Assembly: GCA_963676385.2 (NCBI GenBank) | Contig: CAXXMM010000011.1 | Coordinates: forward strand, 1 to 64,000 | DNA: 64,000 nt | Source: UBA1422 sp963676385 | Lineage (GTDB): Bacteria > Bacillota > Clostridia > Peptostreptococcales > Anaerovoracaceae | Reading direction: 5' to 3' | Shown: one piece after another, positions 57,762-64,000 of the stretch | How the letters are laid out: each line of letters starts with the position of its first letter | How positions within the stretch are numbered: position 1 is the stretch's first letter | The notes under the pieces: generated by a model | What the model was told of the DNA's origin: nothing | What the model saw: the letters and a program-made list of their open reading frames with translations, nothing else | Databases searched by the model: none | Program-made: the position numbers and the translations under genes

Positions 57762-57980
57762 TTACTTATCTCTCCAGGTAATTCTGCCTCGCGTTAAGTC
57801 ATAGGGGGATAGTTCCACCTTCACCTTATCACCGGGTAAAATCCTGATGAAATTCATTCTTATTTTGCCTGAAACGTGAGCCAATACTTGGTGCCCGGTT
57901 TCCAGCTTCACAACAAACACTGCATTAGGTTGGGCGTCTATTACAACCCCTTCTGCTTCAATTAGATCTTTCTTGGCCAT
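57762..57980 (-). CDS. infA: Translation initiation factor IF-1
   Basis: 72 aa OB-fold protein, MAKKDLIEAEGVVIDAQPNA, with HVSGKIRMNFIRILPGD and a C-terminal LTRGRITWRDK. The ATG at 57980 is chosen by homology; a start three codons earlier is possible. It binds the ribosomal A site during initiation. Confidence 0.96.
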   Translation of the reverse strand: MAKKDLIEAEGVVIDAQPNAVFVVKLETGHQVLAHVSGKIRMNFIRILPGDKVKVELSPYDLTRGRITWRDK

Positions 57981-57985
57981 CACAT

Positions 57986-58740
57986 TCACCTCTCTTGTAA
58001 GGTAAGCAACTCAGGCTCGCCTTCGGTAATTACAACAGTATTTTCATAATGCGCGGATAGTTTTCCATCTGCCATGGACAGGGTCCAGTTATCCGCAGCT
58101 GTCACAATCTCGTAAGTACCCTGAGCAATCATGGGTTCAATGGCGAAAACCATTCCTTTTGCAAGTCTTGGTCCCTCCCGGGTTGTCCATAATTGGGAAT
58201 CTGTGGTTCTTCGTGCATGTTTCTTCCTACACCATGTCCCACTAAATCCCTGATGACAGAAAAACCTTGGCCTTCTGCTTTCAACTGGATTGCATGAGAA
58301 ATATCTGACAGTCTGCATCCCAGTTTGCAATAATTCAATCCCTCGAAAAAGCTGTCCTTTGCGGCATCCATGATTCTCTGTGCTTCCACAGAAATCCGGC
58401 CTACCCCATAGGTTCGGGCTGCATCGGTTACATAACCGTTATAAGTGCACCCCACATCCACACTGATGATATCTCCCTCATGAAGAACTCGTTTGGTGGA
58501 TGGAATTCCGTGAACCACTTCCGAGTTTATGGATGTACATACGCTGGCCGGATAGCCATTGTATCCCAGAAAACTGGCTGTCATTCCATTTTTACGGATG
58601 ATTTCACTGACATGCTTGTCAATGGTCTCTGTGGTCATGCCCGGTTTAATAAAGTCTTCCAGCTCATTCAAGATATACCCGGTCACCTTGCCTGATTTTC
58701 GCATGGTGACAATTTCCTGTTCTGACTTGATAATAATCAT
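57986..58740 (-). CDS. map: Methionine aminopeptidase type I (one frameshift)
   Basis: Removes the initiator methionine, about 250 aa when repaired. The metal ligands are in SVDVGCTYNGYVTDAART (two Asp), GHGVGRNMHEEPQIPNYG (His) and AIEPM (Glu). The frame breaks near 58180 within PGR-GPRL: a G run of three should be four. It starts 4 bp before the adk stop region and precedes infA directly; the small KOW-domain gene often found between map and infA is missing. Confidence 0.92.
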
Positions 58741-58744
58741 GATA

Positions 58745-59386
58745 TCACCTTAGCAGCCCCTCAATTTCGGCAAACAAAACATCAACATCTTTGGCGCCAT
58801 CCAAAGGAGTTAGCGTGCCCGCATTCTTGTAGTACTCTATGAGTGGGCGGGTTTGCGCGTCATAGACTTCAATTCTGTTTTTAACTGTCTCAGGTTTGTC
58901 ATCTTCTCTGTGAAACAACTTGCCTCCGCACAAGTCACAAATGCCTTCTTTTTTAGGTGGCAATGTTATTGTATGGTAGCTGGCACCGCAGTCACGGCAC
59001 ACAACTCGGCCCATCATTCTTTTCATGATTAAGTCAGGTTCAGCAAAGACATAGAGCACATAATCAACTTTTTGATTGCGCTTGCTGAGAAATTCATCCA
59101 GAGCACGGGCTTGCTCAATGGTTCTTGGGAATCCATCTAGGAGAAAACCATTTTTACAATCCGGTTCCTCTAGACGACTGAGGGCGATGGCGACGACCAA
59201 ACTGTCCGGTACCAATTCCCCTCGATTCATGTATTCCTGTGCCTTTTGTCCTAGCTCTGTTCCGCTACTAATATGCCAACGGAAGATGTCTCCCGTAGAT
59301 ATTTGCGGTACGTGATATTTTTCTGTGATCTTTGCGGCTTGTGTGCCTTTTCCAGCTCCCGGTGGCCCTAATAAAATTAAGTTCAT
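58745..59386 (-). CDS. adk: Adenylate kinase
   Basis: 213 aa, P-loop GPPGAGKGTQ (residues 7-16), LDGFPRTIEQARAL, and a LID domain with the four-cysteine zinc site CRDCGASYH and CDLCGGKL found in Gram-positive enzymes. It interconverts ATP, ADP and AMP. It lies between secY and map. Confidence 0.97.
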   Translation of the reverse strand: MNLILLGPPGAGKGTQAAKITEKYHVPQISTGDIFRWHISSGTELGQKAQEYMNRGELVPDSLVVAIALSRLEEPDCKNGFLLDGFPRTIEQARALDEFLSKRNQKVDYVLYVFAEPDLIMKRMMGRVVCRDCGASYHTITLPPKKEGICDLCGGKLFHREDDKPETVKNRIEVYDAQTRPLIEYYKNAGTLTPLDGAKDVDVLFAEIEGLLR

Positions 59387-59398
59387 CGAAAGTCTCCT

Positions 59399-60682
59399 TT
59401 ATTTCAAAAATCCTTGATAGTTCCTCATTACCATTTGCTGTTCCAGTTGTTTCATGGTATCCAGTGCAACACCTACTGCAATAAGCAGCGATGTTCCTCC
59501 GAACCTGACATCCAAAGGCGTAAATTGTCCAACCAGTGTGGGCAAGGTTGCAACGAGTGCCAGAAAAATGGCTCCAACAAAGGTGATGCGAGTCATCACT
59601 TTGTTTAAATACTCTATGGTGGTCCTTCCCGGTCTGATGCCTGGAATAAATCCACCGTTGTTCTTCATGTTGTTAGCTACTTCCGTTGGGTTAAATGTTA
59701 CGGCTGTGTAGAAGTATGTGAAGAACATAATTAATACAATGTTACATGCGGCATAAAACCAAATCCCCGGGGAGGCTGCAGGCGATAGCCACTTTTCAAT
59801 CCATGCGGTAAAGTCTGAATCAACTCCGGCAAAATACGTTATGGTTAGCGGAAACTGCAGAAGTGAAAGTGCGAAGATTACAGGAATAACGCCTGCTTGA
59901 TTTACCTTTAGTGGAATGTGTGTAGATTGTCCACCATACATTTTCCTTCCGACAACTCTCTTTGCATATTGTACGGGAATTCTTCTCTGCCCCTGTTGTA
60001 CTTCAATGATGCCTACAATGACAACAATGGCAAAAGCAACAAAGATAGCCAGAGATATAAATCCGATTTCACCTGCCTGGAATTTCACCCAAGTAGTGTG
60101 GACTCCCGCAGGAATTCTATTGACAATCCCCGCAAAGATAATCAGTGAAATCCCGTTTCCAATGCCGCTTTCATTAATCTGCTCACCTAACCACATCAGA
60201 AACGCAGTCCCAGCAGATAAAACGATAACGATGACCGATACGGAGAAAAAGTCCGTATTAATCAATGCTTGTCTGAACATGCCCACCGATACGCCGATTG
60301 CCTGAATAAATGCCAGCACAACAGTCAAATATCGGGTATATTGTGTGATTCTTTTTCTGCCTTCGGTGCCGTCTTTGGCAATACGCTGAAGGGGTTCAAA
60401 TGCAATGGTCAATAATTGAAAGATAATTGACGCAGTTACATACGGCGTAATACTAAGGGCAAAAATAGTCATATTTTGAAATGCCCCACCGGAAAACAAA
60501 TCAAACAAATCCAGCAGTCCTGTGTCTCCAGCAAAGGCTTGGCTCAGCACTTCTCTGTCGATTCCCGGTACCGGGATGTTGGATCCAATTCTGAAAACGA
60601 CGAGCATCAGTAGCGTGAAAATGATCTTCTTCCTGATATCGGCTATTTTCCAAGCCTTTGCAATAGTTCTCAGCATATCCAT
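59399..60682 (-). CDS. secY: Preprotein translocase subunit SecY
   Basis: Core of the Sec translocon, 427 aa, ten membrane helices. The plug and pore region is GSNIPVPGIDREVL and LDLFDLFSGGAFQNMTIFAL. The cytoplasmic loop GQRRIPVQYAKRVVGRKMYG and the C-terminal PGRTTIEYLNKVMTRITFVG are conserved. It follows rplO by one base. Confidence 0.97.
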   Translation of the reverse strand: MDMLRTIAKAWKIADIRKKIIFTLLMLVVFRIGSNIPVPGIDREVLSQAFAGDTGLLDLFDLFSGGAFQNMTIFALSITPYVTASIIFQLLTIAFEPLQRIAKDGTEGRKRITQYTRYLTVVLAFIQAIGVSVGMFRQALINTDFFSVSVIVIVLSAGTAFLMWLGEQINESGIGNGISLIIFAGIVNRIPAGVHTTWVKFQAGEIGFISLAIFVAFAIVVIVGIIEVQQGQRRIPVQYAKRVVGRKMYGGQSTHIPLKVNQAGVIPVIFALSLLQFPLTITYFAGVDSDFTAWIEKWLSPAASPGIWFYAACNIVLIMFFTYFYTAVTFNPTEVANNMKNNGGFIPGIRPGRTTIEYLNKVMTRITFVGAIFLALVATLPTLVGQFTPLDVRFGGTSLLIAVGVALDTMKQLEQQMVMRNYQGFLK

Positions 60683-60683
60683 A

Positions 60684-61124
60684 TTAGATCACCTCTGCCT
60701 TTCCCCCGGCAGATTCAATTTTTTCGATTGCCGACTTGCTAAATCGTTGGGCCTGAACGGTCAATTTCTTTTCGAGTGTTCCATCTCCAAGGATCTTGAC
60801 GCCGTCTTTGACCTGTTTCACAAGTCCGATTTCTCTCAGCAATTCAGGGGTAACAACGGTGTCCGCTTCAAATTTATTTAAATCATCCACGTTTACTTCG
60901 GCAAAATCTTTGCCCCAAATATTAGTGAACCCTCGTTTGGGTGTTCTCCTATAAAGTGGCATCTGTCCGCCTTCGAAGCCTAGCCTTGTTCCACCACCGC
61001 TTCTAGAATTTTGGCCATTCATACCACGTCCGCCGGTTTTACCCTGTCCGGTTGCGGTACCACGTCCTCGTCTTTTTCGGTTTTTGGTGGCTCCTTCAGC
61101 TGCTTTAAATTCATGCAGTTTCAT
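60684..61124 (-). CDS. rplO: 50S ribosomal protein L15
   Basis: 146 aa, MKLHEFKAAEGATKNRKRRG, glycine/arginine-rich N-terminal extension, then GFEGGQMPLYRRTPKRGF and the C-terminal L15e/L18e-like domain. It is a late assembly protein of the 50S subunit. Confidence 0.97.
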   Translation of the reverse strand: MKLHEFKAAEGATKNRKRRGRGTATGQGKTGGRGMNGQNSRSGGGTRLGFEGGQMPLYRRTPKRGFTNIWGKDFAEVNVDDLNKFEADTVVTPELLREIGLVKQVKDGVKILGDGTLEKKLTVQAQRFSKSAIEKIESAGGKAEVI

Positions 61125-61142
61125 TATTCAGCACCTCCATTT

Positions 61143-61325
61143 CTATAGCTCTTCAAGCGTAAGAAGATGCTCGACCTTGGCGACAGCTCCTCTTGTTACG
61201 GGACTGTCCACTAATTCGACTGATTGGTGCATCTTCTTTAGTCCCAGGGCTTCCACAACTTTTCTTTGTCTGGGAGAAGCGCCGATGATACTTTTTGTCA
61301 ATGTAACTTTTACCATTTTAGTCAT
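61143..61325 (-). CDS. rpmD: 50S ribosomal protein L30
   Basis: 60 aa, MVKVTLTKSIIGASPRQRKV, then LGLKKMHQSVELVDSPVTRG (residue numbers from the second Met). The L30 fold is complete. It sits between rpsE and rplO. Confidence 0.96.
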   Translation of the reverse strand: MTKMVKVTLTKSIIGASPRQRKVVEALGLKKMHQSVELVDSPVTRGAVAKVEHLLTLEEL

Positions 61326-61338
61326 AGTGCGGTTCCTC

Positions 61339-61842
61339 CTATCCTAAGATTTCTTCTCTGGTTTTGCCTCTCAGCTTGCCGACCTGTTCTACAGTCATTA
61401 GGCTGCTAAGTCCTACGATGGTCGCGTAAGCCATGTTCCCTGTGTTATTTGAGCCAATAGATTTGGCTCTCACATCCTTCACACCGGCAGCTTCCAATAC
61501 AGTACGTACGGAAGATCCGGCGATTACGCCGGTACCTTGTCTGGCAGGCATGAGCAATACTCTTCCTGCGCCAAAGACACCTAGGCTTCTGTGAGGAATG
61601 GTTGTCCCTACAGTAGGAACATATATCAAGTTCTTCTTTGCATCTTCTGTTGCTTTTCTTACGGCTTCAGGAATTTCCTGTGCCTTACCAAGCCCAACGC
61701 CAACGTGGCCTTCGCCGTCTCCAACGACAACCGTCACGCTAAATCTCATGTTTCGCCCACCTTTAACGGTTTTGGCGACACGTCTGATATTCACGATGGT
61801 CTCTTTTAATTCCAGCTTGGATGCATCAATTCTATTTCGCAT
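61339..61842 (-). CDS. rpsE: 30S ribosomal protein S5
   Basis: 167 aa. It has the S5 double-stranded RNA-binding domain with VVGDGEGHVGVGLGKAQEIP and the C-terminal domain with PARQGTGVIAGSSVRTVLEAAG and KSIGSNNTGNMAYAT. It takes part in decoding fidelity. Confidence 0.97.
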   Translation of the reverse strand: MRNRIDASKLELKETIVNIRRVAKTVKGGRNMRFSVTVVVGDGEGHVGVGLGKAQEIPEAVRKATEDAKKNLIYVPTVGTTIPHRSLGVFGAGRVLLMPARQGTGVIAGSSVRTVLEAAGVKDVRAKSIGSNNTGNMAYATIVGLSSLMTVEQVGKLRGKTREEILG

Positions 61843-61856
61843 TCCGCTTCCTCCTG

Positions 61857-62222
61857 TTAGAATTTTAATCCGGCTTCACGTGCGCCGTCTGCCAGCTCCT
61901 TGACTCTTCCATGATATATGAATCCGCCTCTGTCAAAGATGACAGATTCAATACCCTTGTCAATCGCTCGTTTCGCAATAGCTTCTCCGACTTTCTTCGC
62001 TGCTTCTTTGTTGCCGCCGTATCCTGCTTCACTTTTCAAGTCCTTGTCCAGTGAGGATGCTGCCGCCAGCGTAGTGCCGTTTACATCGTCAATAAGTTGA
62101 ACAAAGATGTTCTTATTGCTTCTGAAAACGCAAAGTCTGGGTCTTTCAGGAGTGCCATGCAAAGTTTTCCTGACTCTTTCATGTCTCACGACACGTCGAT
62201 CGTTTCTGCTTTCTTTTGCCAT
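61857..62222 (-). CDS. rplR: 50S ribosomal protein L18
   Basis: About 121 aa, with HERVRKTLHGTPERPRLCVF, FVQLIDDVNGTTLAAASS and DRGGFIYHGRVKELADGARE. The start at 62222 is preferred because GGAG lies 9 nt before it; the ATG at 62228 would be only 3 nt from the SD. It binds 5S rRNA. Confidence 0.96.
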   Translation of the reverse strand: MAKESRNDRRVVRHERVRKTLHGTPERPRLCVFRSNKNIFVQLIDDVNGTTLAAASSLDKDLKSEAGYGGNKEAAKKVGEAIAKRAIDKGIESVIFDRGGFIYHGRVKELADGAREAGLKF

Positions 62223-62239
62223 TTTCATTCACTCCTTTC

Positions 62240-62788
62240 TTATTTACCTTTTACTCCGGATTTTCCTTCTTTTTTGCGAACCTTTTCGCCTTCATATCGA
62301 ACGCCCTTGCCCTTATATGGCTCCGGCTTTCTCCAGGCTCGAATGTCCGCGGCGTAGTTGCCCACCAGTTCTTTGTTATTGCCTTTGACCACAATTTTGG
62401 TAGGTTCAGGAACTTCTACGGTAATTCCCTCAGGGTCTACCATGATAACCGGATGGGAATATCCCAGATTCATGGTAAGCTTTTTACCACTTTTGTCTGC
62501 TTTGTATCCTACACCGACCAGTTCCAACTTCTTTTCGAAGCCATTGGTGACACCTTCCACCATATTGGCAATCAAGGTTCTTGCAAGGCCATGTTGGCAT
62601 CTGGGTTCCTTGGTATCGCTACTTCTGGAAACCTTCAACACGCCTTCTTCTTGTTCAATTTTGATTAATTTGCTAATCTGCTGTTGCAGTTCGCCTTTGG
62701 GTCCTTTGACGGTGACAATATTGTTCTCATCTACCTTGACTTCTACACCGGCAGGAAGAGCAACAGGTTGTTTACCTATTCTTGACAT
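62240..62788 (-). CDS. rplF: 50S ribosomal protein L6
   Basis: 182 aa, MSRIGKQPVALPAGVEVKVD, two L6 repeats, and the signature PEPYKGKGVRYEGE near the C-terminus. It lies near the sarcin-ricin loop. Confidence 0.97.
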   Translation of the reverse strand: MSRIGKQPVALPAGVEVKVDENNIVTVKGPKGELQQQISKLIKIEQEEGVLKVSRSSDTKEPRCQHGLARTLIANMVEGVTNGFEKKLELVGVGYKADKSGKKLTMNLGYSHPVIMVDPEGITVEVPEPTKIVVKGNNKELVGNYAADIRAWRKPEPYKGKGVRYEGEKVRKKEGKSGVKGK

Positions 62789-62800
62789 TTCTGATTCCTC

Positions 62801-63199
62801 CTACCATACATAACAAATCACTTCGCCGCCAACACCTAACTTTCTGGCTTCCTTGTCGCTGATTACTCCATTTGAAGTGGAAATAATCGCAATGCCCAGT
62901 CCGCCAAGAACTTTTGGAACGTCGCTGGCCTTGGCATATACCTTCAGGCCCGGCTTTGAGATTTTCTTAATTCCGCTGATTACTTTTTCGTTGTTGGGAC
63001 CATACTTCATTTTGACACGAATGGTTCCCTGTTTATCATCCTCTATCACATCAAATCCATTAATGTATCCTTCTTCGGTGAGAATTCCTGCGATGGACTT
63101 CTTTATTTTTGAAGCCGGAATATCAACCGTTTCATGTCGTACAGTATTGGCATTTCTGATTCTAGTAAGCATATCTGCTATTGGATCTGTCATTGTCAT
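62801..63199 (-). CDS. rpsH: 30S ribosomal protein S8
   Basis: 132 aa, MTMTDPIADMLTRIRNANTV, with the C-terminal GGLGIAIISTSNGVISDKEA. The start at 63199 follows GGAAGGAG; upstream starts (63241) add non-conserved residues, and MTDP two codons later is also possible. S8 binds the central domain of 16S and regulates the spc operon in E. coli. Confidence 0.95.
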   Translation of the reverse strand: MTMTDPIADMLTRIRNANTVRHETVDIPASKIKKSIAGILTEEGYINGFDVIEDDKQGTIRVKMKYGPNNEKVISGIKKISKPGLKVYAKASDVPKVLGGLGIAIISTSNGVISDKEARKLGVGGEVICYVW

Positions 63200-63283
63200 A
63201 TCTGTATTTCTCCTTCCTCTACCAGTTTTGCCCCACGGCAACTTAGTAAATTTCCTTAATTCGCTTTTTTGACAACAGTCAGC

Positions 63284-63469
63284 TTACCAACTTGCTTTTT
63301 TCACGCCGGGGATCTCACCTTTGTACGCCAATTCTCTAAAGCAGATACGGCAAATGCCATACTTTTTAAGAACTGAATGAGGTCTTCCGCAGATTTTGCA
63401 TCTGGTATAAGCTCTGGTCGGAAACTTGGGTTTTCTCTGTTGTCTTACTTTAAGAGATGTTTTAGCCAT
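63284..63469 (-). CDS. rpsN: 30S ribosomal protein S14 type Z
   Basis: 61 aa with the zinc-binding cysteine set CKICGRPHSVLKKYGICRIC and the end GEIPGVKKASW. This short, four-cysteine form is the zinc-dependent S14. It lies between rplE and rpsH. Confidence 0.97.
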   Translation of the reverse strand: MAKTSLKVRQQRKPKFPTRAYTRCKICGRPHSVLKKYGICRICFRELAYKGEIPGVKKASW

Positions 63470-63478
63470 TGTTCCCTC

Positions 63479-64000
63479 CTACTTCTCAAACGGCATACCC
63501 AGAAGTTGCAATAATGCTAATGCTTCTTCATCGGTTTTTGCCGTCGTTGTAAATACAATGTTCATACCCTTGACCATTTCGACTTTGTCGAAGTGAATTT
63601 CCGGGAAAATGAGCTGTTCTTTCACGCCCATGGAATAGTTCCCACGGCCATCAAAAGCGTTTTTGCTCACGCCTTTAAAGTCTCGCACTCTGGGAAGAGC
63701 GATATTGAATAACTTATCTGCAAATTCATACATTCTGTCGCCTCGTAATGTCACCTTGGTGCCTACCGGCATGCCTTGTCTGACTTTGAAGTTTGCAATG
63801 GACTTTTTCGCGGTTGTTACAACCGGTCTTTGTCCGGCAATCAGGCCCAGTTCTTCCACAGCGCCTTCCATCAATTTTGCATTGTCCTTTGCTTCGCCAA
63901 GGCCAATATTGAGGGTAATTTTCACCAATTTAGGAACATCCATTACGTTTTCGTACTTGAACTGTTCTATCAAGGCTTTGAATGCTTCATTTTGATATCT
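63479..64000 (-). CDS. rplE: 50S ribosomal protein L5 (partial, cut by window end)
   Basis: The frame is open up to the last base of the window, and the residues RYQNEAFKALIEQFKYENVM show that the N-terminus continues beyond it; only a few residues should be missing. The L5 core VPKLVKITLNIGLGEAKDN and LRGDRMYEFADKLFNIALPR are conserved. It binds 5S rRNA. Confidence 0.95.
   Translation of the reverse strand, partial: RYQNEAFKALIEQFKYENVMDVPKLVKITLNIGLGEAKDNAKLMEGAVEELGLIAGQRPVVTTAKKSIANFKVRQGMPVGTKVTLRGDRMYEFADKLFNIALPRVRDFKGVSKNAFDGRGNYSMGVKEQLIFPEIHFDKVEMVKGMNIVFTTTAKTDEEALALLQLLGMPFEK

Overview
The window looks like a chromosomal segment of a low- to mid-GC, Gram-positive anaerobe of the class Clostridia. 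The evidence is the Firmicutes-type operons (murB/rapZ/whiA, tmk/holB/ricT, the spc-alpha ribosomal block), the oxygen-sensitive enzymes (indolepyruvate:ferredoxin oxidoreductase, two-subunit Fe-S fumarase, class III fructose bisphosphatase, rubrerythrin), the secretin-free Tad pilus and the strong SD sequences. The 16S sequence read by eye recalls Fusibacter/Acidaminobacter-type lineages, but without an alignment that is only a guess.

Layout. 1-6.1 kb (minus): rlmD (one frameshift), an MscS channel, then whiA-rapZ-PHP-murB. 6.2-11 kb (plus): argG-argH, a hemolysin-III-like membrane protein, an MgtC/SapB protein and a YfcE-type phosphodiesterase. 11-16.5 kb (minus): an aryl-pyruvate fermentation operon, paaK-iorA-iorB-paaK-ACT. 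16.5-17 kb: an orphan zinc-ribbon membrane protein. 17.1-26.3 kb (minus): a complete Gram-positive Tad/Flp pilus operon (prepilin peptidase, Flp pilin, TadE, CpaB, TadZ, TadA, TadB, TadC) with three accessory genes at its end, preceded by a c-di-GMP-I (GEMM) riboswitch and an intrinsic terminator. 26.3-30.3 kb (minus): a second c-di-GMP-I riboswitch, a non-canonical Flp-like pilin, a flavoprotein, GtrA and a GT-C-like membrane protein. 30.4-32 kb: a class-C beta-lactamase-like lipoprotein and tRNA-Arg(ACG). 32-38.3 kb (minus): fbp, fumB, fumA, rubrerythrin, murA, abrB and trmN6, nearly all broken by single-base indels. 38.9-41.5 kb: ricT-holB-tmk. 41.6-45 kb: alanine dehydrogenase, a GNAT protein and an APC permease. 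45.1-50.6 kb (minus): an rRNA operon 16S-tRNA-Ile(GAT)-23S-5S. 50.6-54.6 kb: a U32 peptidase, an AI-2E-family protein and a hypothetical membrane protein. 54.7-64 kb (minus): the ribosomal block from rplE (cut by the window end) to rplQ, with secY, adk, map, infA and rpoA.

The most interesting biology is the pair of c-di-GMP riboswitches. One controls the Tad pilus operon. The other controls a separate small operon that makes an odd Flp-like pilin and envelope-glycan-type enzymes. Together they suggest that one second messenger coordinates pilus assembly and possibly surface or pilin glycosylation.

A technical caution: many conserved genes (also essential rpoA, map, rpsK) carry single-base, mostly homopolymer indels, densest at 32-38.3 kb. 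These are most simply sequencing errors in the source assembly, so reading frames there were reconstructed by joining frames.
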